DNA of 64,000 nt from Phylloscopus collybita (GCA_027886175.1 JAJNNQ010000009.1:23239501-23303500); one strand, 5' to 3'. Shown: positions 1-13,819, counted from the first letter of the stretch. Notes: generated by a model not told the origin, from the letters alone. Numbers and translations are program-made.

Positions 1-439
1 CTGGGACATTCACTCAAATGCCATTCTTCATCAGGTGAAGAGGCATGAGGAAATATTATATTTTTTAGTTTCTCATATTGAACATATCCTTGAAGGGTTT
101 TGGATTAACACCAGTGCCTCCTTAATTATCAAAGAGAGAAATTATGTTAAGTGTATCAAACAATCTCAAAGCAGTGATTTCCCATTTTCTCCTGAGCAGA
201 TAGCCTAGCATTTCTGATGTTATTTCCCTGCTTGAAAATACACCCTATCCAGGAAAAAAGAACATTTTCTTACATACATGATCACCCAGTAGAGGAACAT
301 AAAATCTTATTTTTAATTGGACAAACACTTGTCCCCTTAATATCATTCAGCAGTAAAAATTGAGGGGTTTGAATTACACAAAGCAAGTTTTGATGAGCTA
401 TTGCTAGGTGAGGGTCAAGAGTTTGAAAGAATGATCATT
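1..439. other. Unique noncoding sequence, nothing recognised
   Basis: AT-rich sequence with no long open frame and no repeat I recognise up to the CR1 tail that follows. The left edge is cut by the window. Confidence 0.5.
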
Positions 440-499
440 GGGAACTGGAACTAAATCACCTCTGAGGTCCCTTCCAACCCAAATCATTCTATAATTATG
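440..499 (+). mobile_element. CR1 LINE fragment, 3' end
   Basis: This is a short piece of the extreme 3' end of a CR1 retrotransposon in plus orientation. The stretch reading GAGGTCCCTTCCAACCCAAA, followed by ATTCTATAATTATG, matches the conserved CR1 terminus and its short repeat tail. CR1 copies are usually cut at the 5' end during insertion, and this one keeps only about 60 recognisable bases. It carries no coding sequence. Upstream bases may be further, more decayed CR1, but I cannot see a match. Confidence 0.8.
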
Positions 500-3400
500 T
501 TTTTCAGGGGGTTAAGAAATCTGTGACTTTACTCACTAGTACTGCCTCTTAACAGGATACAGGAACTGTTACTCAACCATAAACCTCTTTCTCTTTCTGT
601 ACATATTGTTCCAGATTAAATATATATATTTTCTAGAACTTGTACTGTTTGATACATTTTGAGTGTTGTGTTGGTACTCAGTCAGAGCAAAGAAAACATG
701 TGCTGTCCTTTCCCAGACTAGAATATATAGGGTGGTTATTTCCCCAAGAGGAGAGAAATTTGCAGCCCTAAAACTGCATTGATTTTCACAGGCATACTGC
801 CGCCTTTGGATGTCATCTCTCACCATCAGAAAATTTCTGTGTAGGGTCAGCAATGCTTTCTTCTGTTCAGTGAAGAGCTGTTGACTGAAAAAAAAAAGAG
901 ATCTAGGCTAAGGAGATAGAGAGGAAAAAACCTGGAGAGAAAGTATATGGACAGAAAAAAAATGTATAGTAATTTTATTTTTACCTGCTTCTAGATTTAT
1001 TTGTTCATACTCTGCCCACAGATCCCATGAATTAATAAAAATAATTTCCTTGCACTTTGTGAAGCTAGATATTTTAACTGTGAAAATAGGATCCAAATAT
1101 TTTTAATAACCTACACCTCAGTAATTTGAAGTACAGTTTTGATAAGCTCTAGAAAACATAATGTCTATTTTCATGTTCTGTAAAAGGCTCAAAAATGGCA
1201 GGATCAATTAGGTTTGATTTCCATACCAATCAATCCAGATGGGTCCCATTATTTGCTGAAGATGACTTAAATTGAACTTTTCAAAACCATAATTCACATT
1301 TTGTGAAAGGTACAGATAAAAGGTAAAAGATACAGAACTACTTTTTTTGCAGAATAACCAAAGCTGTATCCCAGTCTAAGCTCACTTTTCTCCAGACTTG
1401 GAAACAATTTAGGAAAGTACAATGTACTATTTCAGGAAAAGGGGAAAATACACTATGTTGCATTCTTTTGAGGGGAGGTGGGAAAATCTTTGCTTAGATA
1501 ATGTCCTAAGAGTTTTACATGATATCTTTTTCAAAGATACTAGAAGTTATGTTGGGTTTTACCAAGTGTTTATTACTTACTTCTGTGGGTATAAGCCATT
1601 AGTAGCACTTCAGACACATTTATTTATAGCTGAATATAATCTGCAGTCTATTTTATATCAGAGCAAAACACTTAGAAAAAAACTGTTTATAGACTGTTAA
1701 TTTTGGAGGTAGTGCAAGCTTTTTGTGAAGAGCCCCCCACAATCAACTATCCTTGTATAATTCATCTAAACTGCAATTAATAATAATCCTTCACACTTAA
1801 AAATTTAAGCAATTCTGGCTCCTCAATGCTTCGAACATCTAAGTCCTGTGTATCTCTTCCTTATATCATGTAATGTATCTTGGGTCCATAAATAATGCAG
1901 ATTTTAGCCAGCATATGATGCATAAGGTTGTAAGCATCAGTTTGATCCAGGAGTACCGTTGCAATATTTATTGCACTTAGTACCATTCCCCTTGAGTAAT
2001 AAGAATTTCAAAAAGATTTATACATTTATGCATGTATACAAACTTTATATAGATGCATATTACATTTTTTCATATATTACCTTTATATTTTTTTTAATAT
2101 AAATCATATATATATATATATGTCATTTTAAAAGGCACAATTTTATCCTTGTCTTAAAAAGCCAGTTGAAGGTAGTATCTTTAGCATTATGAGTCAACTG
2201 GAAGTTTTGTTTTAAAATATCTGGAGGAGTTGTGCAGTTTTTCCTGATTAGATAGTAAAAGCAATCAACTGTCTAAGAATATGACCTGTTAAATCCAAAT
2301 TAACAAGATGATACTTACACAGAGGCAGGTATCAATCATTATTATCTGTATCTTTTTTATCTGTTTTAGAAACTATTGAAGCATTAAACATTAATTTTGC
2401 ATAACTCAAGTGGGAGTTTGAGGGATCCTCAGCTGTCTTTTAGTAGACCAAAGAAATGGGAATTTCAAAGGCTAGAAATGCAGTTAGAACTGGGCCTTGC
2501 TGCAGTATTTGGCTTCTGAGAACAAGTGTATCCTTGAATTCCCATTAACTATTAGGAATTTATTCCACTTTCACTAACATGTGCTTTCCCAGTTCCACAA
2601 TTTTTCTTTAAATTTTTTATCGTGATTGCCAAAAAACAAGAGTTGTGTGATTACGTTTTCAGCCTCTTCCTTCTCTCTTTGATAACATTTGAATTCACTG
2701 ACTAATTGCAATCCAACTTTGACAGGTGGAAAAACTTTGAAAAATAATTAAGTTCTTAAATGCTTTGTAGAAATAAGCAGCTGAGGGGAGGAAAGTTGTG
2801 AGCAGCTGGATGAAGGGAATGGCAACTGTGAGTGTGCAGCTAATGAGGCACTGGCAAACACATAGCAGTGAGAGATGTAAGTGTCTCCACTGCTGGAAAA
2901 CCTGCAGCAGGATCTTGTACCTTCTTATGCACCGGAATAATTGCAAGTAGGAAATGAAGCTTCTTGTGTTTTTAGTACTTGTAAAAGGAGGCTGAGCCAT
3001 CTAGCTCTTATTATTAGAAGCACTTTGGAATCTGATGCAGTGCTGATAGTTATTTTTATTTTTTTGTTTTCTGGAGAATCAACACCTACTTCTTATTACG
3101 CTCTGAGAAGTTTTACATTTGGAGGCTCCTGCTTAGAGAAACTGTGAAGTAAATGAGATTAAATAGAACAACTAATTGAGTTCTTCAGAGACTATGAGAC
3201 CTGAGGCCTAATAAGCACCTTGCAATGTCACAGCAGCCCACAGCTGCTGAAGAGGCAGCTGAGTTTTAGGGGGAAGAAAAGAAATAATAAGAAGAATAAT
3301 ATTCATAAAAATAATTTAAAAAAATCTAAATATCTTGATCTGAACTACTGGGTCAATGTCATACCATCCAGTACTCATACTTGGAAAATACTTGATGAAA

Positions 3401-5493
3401 GAGAGCTTCTTAGTGAAATAAAAATAAAAGCTTACATGGAAAGGATAAGTAATATAAAAATATGCAGCTGTGTGTAGGGCAGATGGAAATTACCTTGTAT
3501 GGCAAAACCTTTACTTGTCTCTAACTATTATATCACAATCAAGGTAGCAATGAGCTACATGTCAGTTTGAATTTAATACTATTGAATTAGGGTCTTTGAT
3601 AAAATAGTGACTCATTTGAAGCATAGTTAACCAGAAAAATACCAGAGAACTGTGAAGCAATAAGCTTTAACAACTCCTGTCTCTTATGACAACTCTTCTG
3701 TAGCTGGCACCTGCAGAGCTCAGAGGTGACCATGAGTAGAGTAGCCTGCAACTATCAGGGGCTATCCATTTATGCATCACAGGGACGGAAGTTGTTCCAG
3801 CTCTCAGCTGAACCTCCCTTAGAGGACTTTCATTCTCTGAGGCAACCTCTTTCCCACATTTTTGGTGGATTTTTCTTTGATGCATATCATTTAAAGTACA
3901 AAGGTAAAAAGTGTCTTATCCTGTAACTTTTACAGTGCCCTTATACTTTGTTATTTAGCTCTTAAACATTGTTTCCCTTGGGTTTGTTTGTTTGTTTTCA
4001 TTAGGAAACATTTTACTTGAAAGCTTATGGAGACTCAGGGTAATGAATGTTATTCATATTTTACTTATGAAAACCACAGCCAGGAGAATTCTTACAATAA
4101 ATCAACTGCTTTTGCAGCAGACATGAACAGGATTAGCATGCCAGCACATTTCTGGTTTAAAATCAGTCAAGCTATGCCCTAGAGCTGCAGAGGTTTCTCA
4201 GTCTGAGCTGTATGGACTGCAGCCTTACTTACATCAGAGCAGATGCTCCTGAGTGTGGGCACACTCCTACAGCAGCTGAAGCACAATCACAGCTTGTGGT
4301 GGACCTCTTCTTTAAAAAGGGTCTTTGGAAAACCACTGCTATTATGATTCATATACTACTGCCTTTCTATAGGAGAAGTTTCTTGGCTTTGACTTGGTTT
4401 AAAGAGAGGTGAATCAATGTGTTCAGATACATACTTATGGTACAGTGAATTATATAACACCTTCTGCCTCCAGTAAATTTATATTCTGGTCACGGGCTGG
4501 TGCAGATGACACATTATCTCCCATTTTTTTATGAAAAGATTCCCTCTTACAGCTTCATTGTTGGCTGTAGGAGAGAGGTCTGGGCTGAGGACTACTGGAG
4601 CAGGCAGCAGTTGAAGGTTCCTCAGTGAATTATACAAGTGATATCATTAATCTGTTTTGAGGTGTGAGAAGCAGTCCTGTGGTCCGTGCATTGAGGCGTC
4701 CTGTCCCCACTGTGTGTTTCTGTGTGTTCTTCTTTCTCTGTGCTCTTTGCTTATCAACTGTACCAGCACTCCATATTTCATTATTCAAGAGAGATAATGG
4801 TCGTATGTGTGTATGCAGACAAATTTATTCCAACACAATTTAGATTTTATCCTCTCTATGATGAGCTCATGTCTTAGAATATAGAGAGGAAATGTGATAC
4901 AAACTTTAAATTGGTCTTAAAAGTACAATAACATGCTAAATGTATAGCTTATCATAAATATTTTACGGCACAGCCATATGAGTTCATGGTATTCCCACTA
5001 TAGCTTTTAATTTATTCACTTTCTGTATGAGGCACTTCTATACATGATCCCTCTTAATTGTGAGTTCACAGATGAGTGGAATTAATTTTATCCTCACATA
5101 TTGTAATTTTAACATAAATATTTGTTTCCATTTGTACAACGTGTCCTTGAATACTGCTGAGGAAGAGACCATTTGAAAATGTGACTTTCACATCTACCTT
5201 ATCAGGATTTATAAGCAAATATTAACATGGATATTAGTGCATGATCTGTAGTAAGTTCATTTTCATAACCCACCATAATAGAAAGTTTAAGTGAATGAAA
5301 ACTGTAAAATTTACAACCCATTCCACAGTTTTGTATTGTAAAAATTACCTTTAATATGTTATAAAAGCTCTTCATGATATTTTTGACCTGATCACTTTCA
5401 AAGAAATGCAAAACTTTGGCTCTGTATAGACAACTGTATGGATCTGATTTATTAGAACAGGAAATTAAAAAAAATATTGCTGCCTTCTGAATC
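500..5493. other. Unique noncoding sequence, no gene seen
   Basis: About 5 kb of AT-rich sequence. The longest open frames reach roughly 100 codons (for example 2695-3000 on the minus strand) and look random. A short TA run lies at 2106-2121. An 8-bp inverted repeat (2162-2169 with 2194-2201) is probably chance. No repeat family, RNA gene or exon was recognised. Confidence 0.5.
2106..2121. repeat. (TA)n short microsatellite
   Basis: Eight TA units in a very AT-rich neighbourhood. It is short and of the kind common in vertebrate noncoding DNA. Confidence 0.75.
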
Positions 5494-5790
5494 CTGGAGT
5501 CATAGAAAAGTATGTTTAGAACCTTTAAAGGTCATCTATTCCAACCCTCCTGCAATAAGCAGGGACATCTCCAACTAGATTGAGTTGTTCAGAGTCCCGT
5601 CCAACCTGACCACAAATCTTTCCAGGTATCGGGAATCTACTACATCTCTGGGCAGCCTGGTCCAGTGTCCACCCCCACTGTATAAACTTTCCCTTTTGCA
5701 TCTAATTTAAATCTACCCTTCTTTAAATTTAAAATCATTACTCAGTGTCCTACCCCCACAAGGCCTGTTAAGAAGTCTGCCCATGTCTTT
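5494..5790 (-). mobile_element. CR1 LINE fragment, 3' UTR, minus strand
   Basis: About 300 bp of the CR1 3' region in reverse orientation. Landmarks in plus-strand order are a decayed tail (CATAGAAAAG), a stretch like ACCTTTAAAGGTCATCTATTC, CCAACCCTCCTGCAATAAGC, CAGGGACATCTCCAACTAGA, GGGCAGCCTGGTCCAGTGTC, and the ATCTAAATCTACCCTTCTTT region near the inner edge. These follow the order of the CR1 3' UTR. The copy is 5'-truncated, has many substitutions and has no coding capacity. The divergence suggests an old insertion. Confidence 0.9.
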
Positions 5791-8700
5791 ATTCCATTTC
5801 AGTATTGAAAGACCAATAGACAATCTCAAAATGCACAAATGAAATGAAGGGTACAGTCAGACTTCTAAATTATATTATGTATTAAATGTATTCTAAATTG
5901 TATTTATGTATTATATTATGTATTTAGTCTTTTACAAGCCATTCCACAGCATTTTAGCATGAATAGGTGTTAAACAAATGTTTAACTGCCTCACCAAAGC
6001 AACAATAAAATTATGCTCAACTGTGACCATAATTCACTAGGTATTTTTTGAATAGAGGAGTCAATCAGCCCAGCAAACTAAATGTGCCAACTGGTTTAGC
6101 AGCTACACATCCATGTGGCCAAGGTAATAATTGCTCTGCTTAGATGAGTAGGTGAAACCCTTACCTCTTCCTACAGGCTGCAAATAAAACTGAGATAAAC
6201 TGTGGTACTTGAACAGCTCACAGCTTCAAAGGTCAGAAAATTGAGAGCATTCTCTGCAAACTTCAGAATTTTTTGTTCTCCCCTGTCAGATTGAGTCTGA
6301 CCTTTAGAGGACTGAAAGAGCCCTGTCTCACAAAAAAAGTAAGACTCTTGATGCCTAAACTCCTTCAATTATTACTAGAGTTAATGGAGCAAATATTTGC
6401 TCATGGATGTAATCTACCCCTGGTTTAGGACTGCTTCTGCTATACACTCTCAAAAGTGTTAATCATATTAAAAAAGTTAATTGTATTATAGTAGACACGT
6501 GGGTAGAATGAGAGTGAGCAGGTTTTAAAGGGTGCGTGTGAGTGTAGGAAAGTCAGAGAAGAACACACAAACTTTCTGCAAAGACATTTGATATGCACCT
6601 TCACTGGATTTACCTCCTAAATGGTTTTCCCTTCGACCAGTGAAATTTATATTTTGACCAGAGCTTTTTCATAGACTGTATTTGCTTTGTTTGTAATCCA
6701 TGTATTCATATTACAAAATGCAATCTCTTTAGCTGTCTATATAAATTCTATGGAGAACTTAAACCTGCACTCTATACAACCCAATAAAATGGTTTTGGCC
6801 ACCCAAAGCATTGTAGGTATCAACTCAGTTGGAGGTTAGTACACTGCCACTCTGACTTCCTTGCTATCAGAACTAATGCATTTCAACCCTGTCAGAGACA
6901 ATGCCTGTCAGAAACAGTTCTTTTTCTTTGAGATATTCAGTTGCCCAGTCTCTTTGAATTGCTCTTTAAATAAGGTCAATGCCCTGCTTATTGCATTTTG
7001 GAAAGGGTGGCTTGCTGCCTAATTGCTGATTCCCACCACAATTTTGGATGAAGTTAATTATGTAGGTATAGGAAAAAACACAAGCTCCATTATTGCTGTT
7101 TATCCTCCTTGTAGAACTCCTATAGTAATTCTGTAAGCACAAACTTCACTTACAGCAAAACATGAGGACTTAGGTACATAATAAGGTGTACCAAAAATTT
7201 AATTTGATCAATACGAACACCAGAAGAGAAAATCATCTTCTCTCACTTCACTGTTCAGTGAGAAAGGGTAAGATAATGCTAAGATAATGTTATCCCTATC
7301 TGGTCTCATTTAAAGGATCACCTTGCTTGCAGGAATTCTCATCAGATAAAGGCCAGTTTATTTGTTGAGGCATGTTGCTTTTGAAGTAAGGAGCAATATT
7401 GAATTATTTGCATTCAAACAGCTGAGCAATTTTAGCATAACCTTTTTTGAAACAGAAAACTATAGTAGTTCGTGTCTATACTACAGCAGCTTGAGGAATT
7501 ATGGCTCCCAATGTGTTTCATACAGTAAGCGGTTAGGGGTGGCTAATTTTTTCAGAAGTTAATTTAAGTTCTTGATTTTTTATTGATGCTCTGAAGCTAG
7601 AATATATCTTCCTTCAAAATAGGATTTCATTTTTGTTTGTGATCCTCTGAGCAGTGATAGCCTTTGTATTTTCTGGACAAAATCATGACTATCCAATTTA
7701 ATTTTTCTCTAGTTCTGTGAAAGGCTGAGAATTTGTAAAATGTGTTTCTCTCACTGAAAACAATTACTTTGTAAAAATAGTTTCCAGTGGGGATTCAGGT
7801 AGCTGATAAAACAAAATGGATTTGTAAATCAAAGGAAAACATGATTTGAAGTGAAAAGGATACAATTTTCTTCCTATTTAATATAGAGTCAATGAAAAGG
7901 GGCACTTCTTGCAACATTTTGAATATGAGACTAAACTGTGATAGTTTCTTTAGGGTCAAAGTGAAATAATTGAAGACTGAAGTGAAGTATGCAAGCCTTA
8001 GTCTGGGGAAGGACAAAGGGGCTGAAAAGAGAAATGCACATTATATGATTACATACTGTCACAGCAACCATTTTGACTGGAAAATAATATAGTCTAACAA
8101 ATTAGGTCTGAGGCATAGAATAAGAAACCTGTTTTCTATTCTTGGCACTGCTGATGACTAATGGAGTGACCCTGGAGAGTCATTTCAAGTCACTGTTTCT
8201 CTCTTTTCAGGACTGGATTTGAGGGTTCTGAGAAGGGATTGCCTTTTTTTGTAGGGCCTGTATAGTGACAAAAATCTGGGTCTTCTAAAACTGTGATAAC
8301 ATGAATATTCTTAGAGAAATGCTTCACTTAAACTTGAGATGACCTGAACCAGATATTTCTGGAGCATCAAAAACAGTATGAAGAAATCTCTTTCTTTGTT
8401 TCATTGTGTGTTCTTATAAGATGTTATTCTTGACTTCATGCAGAGGAGCAGAAATTCAGTCTTTAAAATATCTCTATAAAGGTTGCCTTCCACTATTTCT
8501 CTGCAATTTTGCACTACAGAGTATTTCAATCATCCAGACTTTTAAGTCTTTAATTACACATTGTCATTGAAGTAAACTTTTGAACCTAAGAGAGATGTTT
8601 TAAAGAAATGGAAGTAACTTTAATGTGCAATATTCCTGTGCTGAATTCTCAGCATTTTCATGATTTTTCAGATTATTAAACACTGACTTCAAAAACTATT

Positions 8701-10020
8701 TCTTCAAAGACTTGTCTGTCTTCAGAAATAATGAGAGGCATTTCTCACTTTAGAAACTTTCCCTCTCCAATATAAGCACACACAAAATTTAACTTTAAAC
8801 AGTGTAAGGGTTTAGCTGCCTGAAGTTTGCAAGAGATATAACCATGACAGGAAAAAAAAAAAAAAAGTGATCCTTATCTCATTTGATAGCTTTGCTATTG
8901 CTTTGTAAGTAGCTGGCACAGTCTCTTGTAGTTGAATCCCCAAACAGAGGACAGGGAGAAAAAAGCCTTTAATCATCTTGAAGTTAAGGTTGGTCATACA
9001 CAGCAGTGAATTCAGGGCAAGAGGACTACCATTATTAAAACCAGTTGTTTTTAAAAGTAAACAAATTAAATTTCTTTGAAACCTATGTATTTGTATCTTG
9101 TCAGTTTTGGGGGAAAAGTCCAAAAATGTCTACATTTCTGTTTTTCTAGATTTTAACAGTTACACAAGGCTATAAAATCTCACTAGCAGTGTGTTAAAGC
9201 TCTTCTCAACCCTTGCAAAATTCAGGAGACTTACTAAGCTTCTCCCTGAAACCTTATGTTATTGCTTAGGAATCTGATAGTCCACAATCCTTACACAACC
9301 TTTGCAAGGCTCTTTGGGAACTTCCCCCCCCATCCATTAGAGGAGATAGCTCATGATGCCACACCCCTGCTGAGTCAGGAGTTCTGTCAGTGCGTCTTTT
9401 CTTCATCCTTAAAATCTTCCTAATTTTACTATATTCCATCTCTATCTGTGGTAATTTGTTGGGGATGATTCTGTGACTAAACTCACTGTTTTTAAGTAGT
9501 ACATCTCAAAATGACCATTTGAGAAACTAAAAAAAAAGGACTCTACTGAAGTCCTTTACCATCTATCAATTTTAAGACCATTGTGATAATGATGCCAGGC
9601 TTATCTAAATATATGAAAATGTGACAATATTTTCCACAAACATTTTTTCAAATGTCTTTTGAAATGTTTTCTTCATTTGTAATCAATGGTAATATATGCA
9701 ATCAGTGGGGATATATGCAGGAGAGTCAGTGAAATTCAAAGTGTGATTCATCCTATCAGGTATTTAATTTTACTCATGGTAATATTAACTGTTATTCTAG
9801 ACTCCTAATTTTGCTTCAATTTTAGTAGGAATCCAAGAGATCCAGTGAAGTCCAGGCTTCATTGGCTTTAAATAGAATCCATATTTCTTGTATTATTCCC
9901 ATCTTAGCTGGCTGTCCTAGGAGCCTACTGGGAGGTGTTCAATTTTGGGACTTCCCACTGTTTCCTCAGTAGCAGTCAAATCAAGATCTCTCTAAATAAG
10001 ATATTTCTGGAAGAACTGAT
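5791..10020. other. Unique noncoding sequence, no gene seen
   Basis: About 4.2 kb of AT-rich sequence without a recognised repeat or exon. An imperfect AT-rich duplication starts near 5863 (units near 5863 and 5891). A 15-base poly(A) is at 8852-8866. Open frames are 103 codons or shorter and show no family features. Confidence 0.5.
8852..8866. repeat. Poly(A) run, 15 bases
   Basis: Uninterrupted A15. No attached retroposed sequence was recognised upstream. Confidence 0.8.
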
Positions 10021-10607
10021 TGTGCTGGTTTTGGCTAGGATAGAGTTGAATTTCTTCACAGTGGCTGGTATTGGGCTGAGTTTTGGATTTGTACTAAACA
10101 CAGGGTTGATAATACTGGGAAGTTCTTGTTATTGCAGTGCTTGCACAGAGCTGAGACCTTCTGTGCTTTTCACATGGCCACCCTGTTGAGGAAGTTGGGG
10201 ATGTGTGGGAGGCTGGGAGGTGACACAGCCAGGACAGGCCACCCCAACTGACCAAAGGGATATTCCAGACCATGTGACATCATGCTCAGTATTTAGAGTG
10301 GGTGGGAAAAGAGGATGAGGAACTAGAGTGGTCAGAGTGATGGCCTTTGTCTTCCCTAGCCACCATCACATGTGTTGGAGTCCTGCTGTCCTGGAGATGG
10401 CTGAACACCTGCGAGCCCATAAGGAACACTGAATTCCTGGCTTTGCTTTGCTTGCATGTGCAGCTTTGCTTTCCCTAAACTGTCTTTGTTTCAAGCCATG
10501 AGTTTTCCAGCTTTTACCTTTCTGATTCTTTCCCTAGTCCCGCTGGTGCGGGGATTGAATAAGTGGCTGCATGGGGTTTGGTTGCTGGATGGGGCTAAAC
10601 CACAGCA
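10021..10607 (+). mobile_element. Solo LTR of an avian endogenous retrovirus
   Basis: A block of about 587 bp begins TGTGCTGGTTTTGGCTAGGA and ends GGGGCTAAACCACAGCA, so it has the TG...CA ends of a retroviral LTR. The opening, the central segment around CCCCAACTGACCAAAGGGAT and the closing segment fit an LTR type I recall as widespread in bird genomes, probably of a class III (ERVL-like) element; the class is from memory and less certain than the LTR call. A promoter-like position near 10290 reads CAGTATTTAG, where a TATA-type box would be expected, so it appears mutated. There is no internal retroviral region on either side, which fits a solo LTR left by recombination between two LTRs. I see no clean target-site duplication in the flanks (ACTGAT before, TAATAT after). 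It has more G and C than its surroundings. Confidence 0.82.
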
Positions 10608-13170
10608 TAATATATATCTATCATCCAGGAGAGTGAATTAAATTTGTATTTTCCACCACTAGACTTAAGAACCATCTTATATTTGAATTCCCCCCTGAGG
10701 AAAGGTCTTTGTGTCTTAATGATATTTCAAATATCAAGGCTGTAGTGCAAACATTTTTGATTCATGGTAAATTTTAAGGGTATTATCAAAAGCATTAATT
10801 TAACAATTTTTGTTCAAGTATTTAATCTTTACCACATGCACTGAAACTTGGATCTATCAATGCTTTAAATTAAATATTCTTCCAGACTGTCATATTTTGC
10901 TTTAGAGTAAAAATAAATCTTTTTCATCTATAGTAAACACTTCTAAATTTAGACTTCCATGATCTCAGAATCACTTTTAAACTGCAGTCAAATCAAGCAC
11001 AAAAGTCCTAATACAAATCTAGCTTTTATTTGTTCCTTATAACAAAAAAGTACAAAGACATCCAATCTTTTCTTTCTCCCTCTCACATAATCAGCCATGT
11101 AAGACTGCCTAGTTTCTGTGCTCCTTAGCTCATTTCTGTCAGTACTTAACGGCCTCTCCTTTTGGAGAAGAACAGCTGTAGAGAATAAGCAAATTTAGTT
11201 GTTCAGTACTTCAAATGAAATAAAGCAGATTTCTTCATGCAGAGGTACAGAACATATGACATTGCATGTTTTCCCATCTGGTGACTTATAAAGAAAAGTC
11301 TTTGTTTTATAAGCAAGAATTGATTAACACATTTATCTTGATTTTAAAATGCTTGCAGGTTAGAGAGATCTGAAACAAAAGCAAAGTTAAGTAATTGGCA
11401 TTTGATGGTTTCTAAAATATTCCTAAATTTCTTGTTTACTTGCAATGTTTGCCCAGTTTTATATTCTCTGATTTTGTGGCTACGTTTCAGTTTCATGAAG
11501 CTTCAGATACAATTTTGACAGACATACCAGTACACTAGAAATACAGCTGTGTGACATATTTTTTTCTAACTGATTAGCCTTTCATTCCCTTGAAAAATCT
11601 GTCCTGCATAAATAAATGGTGTGTTATTAGAAAGAAGATGTTATGTTTTGGTTTAGAGTTTTGTTTATTGTTTAGTGTTTGTCATACTGTGCCCAAGACA
11701 TTCTTTTTTGCCTATGTTGTACTTATATTTTCACAAGAAGGCTTTTGACAGAACCATTTATAATAGTAGGAGAAGAACTAAAGAAAACAGATATGCCTCT
11801 GCAGATCTGTGCACAACACTTATATATCTCTAGTTCATCCACCATCTTAGATTGAAATAGAGGACAAGTTCTTTCTGAATCAAATATGTACTTTCTGCAA
11901 GTGAGACTCACTGTGAGCTCTGTATTATCAACACTTTAGAGCTACATGGGACAGGCAAATATAGAATTTTTGTCCAAATGTAATTTAGTACCTCTAGCCA
12001 TGCATTTCAAAAACTCTGCAGGTAAGTAGACTCATAAAGAACTCATGGAGCTGAAAAGTATCAGCTGCCTAGAGTCTTTGTGTCCTTGCAGAGCACAGAT
12101 CTGTGGACAGGCTGAGAGAAACAGCAATTATGTATTTACAGGAAGATAATTTAGTTTACCTAATTCCAGAAAAACCCCATGTCTCCATAGTTTTCTGAGT
12201 ATACCTACCTGTTAAGTCCATTCTGATGCTGCAGAGATGGTTTCTGTATTTTCTGTTAGTAGTTCTGGCATCTACACTGTAGAATTTTTTGTTTCTGAAT
12301 TGCACCCATACTATCCTAAAGACTTCACAAAAACTGTTCCTTTTATATTTCTTTTTTTCTTGCTGAAAATTGGTTTAATTTATTAAACATAATATTAGGA
12401 ACTCCACAACAGAAAATTATTTTAGCTTTGATTCCTTCTTTTACTAATTTTGACTCTTTTCTTGCTACCTCATGTAATTCACTAATTTATGCTTAGATAT
12501 TTATCTTTCTATGTTTCCTATAAATTATGGCCCTTTCCTAGTACAAGTTCTTCAAAAGTATCTTACAATGCAAGCAGAACCATGTGTTGTTTGAATTAGC
12601 ATGACATGAGCAGTTTTAGTCACTGAAATGACAGTGGTTGGCTATGAGCTCAGGTAACTTAAATGCAGTCATGCCCCACAACATAAAAGCATCTCACAAA
12701 AGTCCTGGAATATATTTTCCTCTTTTATTTGTATATCAAATCCAAGAAACAAACAGGAGAAACTGTCATCGAAAACTCCATACTGCTCTCACTGATTCAG
12801 AAAGGAGAATTTCTTTTTAAAATTAAGAAAGTTTCACACTGTATAAGCTTTCTTCAGTCTCTCATGGATCAACAAACTTCTTTTTCTCCTCACTTATCCT
12901 CTGTCTGATGAAGTAAAGTAATTTAATTTGTCTAAAAGACTGTGTTTTCTGCGTTTTTGCAATTATTTATTTATAACTTGAACCTACTTTACACTGTCTG
13001 ACATTCACAACTGAGAACTTGTTCACAGTTGATTACTCAGGCTATGAGTATGACCTATTACTCTGCCACAATTCTCTAGATATTCTATTATCTATATATA
13101 GTTATATAATTTATTTTGAAATATTTTAGAGGTTGAGATTTTGCCACCTTTTCTGTCTTCTGAGTGACTG
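10608..13170. other. Unique noncoding sequence, no gene seen
   Basis: About 2.6 kb of AT-rich sequence between the solo LTR and a GC-elevated block. Open frames are near 60 codons. No repeat or exon was recognised. Confidence 0.5.
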
Positions 13171-13720
13171 TTGTGTTGTACCAGAAGGAATACACAAGAA
13201 TTAGTGGAGGCAGTTAAACTTGGCCAAATTTTTTCTGGGACTAACACGTCTGGGACAGGATATCACTCCTTGAGCTTGTTTGCCTCAAGAAGTCTCCTGG
13301 TCATGCAGAACTCCAGCTCTTCCGTTTGGGGCCAAGGGACTAAGGGAAGATGAGAAGGCCCTCTGCTGTGGTGGATACTAAATTAACTCTGCCCCCAAGT
13401 GCTTTGGAGAACTTTTGAGAGTTACTAGCTACAGACTCATCTATAATATTATTTATATTGCTTTAAGTGGGTCCAACTGTACCTGATTTGTTTGACTTTG
13501 TGGTTACATGCCAGAGGGTTCAGCAGCATCTGTGAGGTCCTTGTAACTGCTGGTGGAGTGAGAAGAAGTCTGAGTGTCTGAGCCCTCCTGCCCTGCTTAG
13601 TTCTGCCCCACAAGGACCACAGGAAGCACAGTGAGCTGGGAAGGGGAATGCTCCATCTCACCCAGACCTGCAGTCAGGGCAAGGTGCGTGACATAGAGAG
13701 CTTTGATGTACAAAGAATGA
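13171..13720. other. GC-elevated block of unknown origin, possibly a decayed repeat
   Basis: By eye this stretch has clearly more G and C than the sequence on either side. It contains segments such as CCCTCTGCTGTGGTGGATAC and CCACAAGGACCACAGGAAGC. Two short open frames (13171-13353 plus, 13449-13661 minus) show no recognisable domain. The texture resembles an old LTR or other interspersed repeat, but I could not find matched ends, a polyadenylation signal or flanking duplications. An unrecognised exon-bearing segment is less likely, because no long frame is bounded by good splice sites. Confidence 0.3.
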
Positions 13721-13819
13721 TCTGGGCAACTAACTGTAAATAGAAGCTGTAAGAAATATATCAAGGATTTCGCTAAATCAATTTGTCCTGAAGTTGCTTT
13801 TCAGAAATTGCCTTCAAGT

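Noticed and set aside
2162..2201. 8-bp inverted repeat with a 24-base loop
   Set aside because: Too short for its spacing to stand out from chance.
9935..10641. Open frames of 84 and 61 codons overlapping the solo LTR
   Set aside because: They lie across or inside LTR sequence, which is noncoding in this element type, and resemble no protein.
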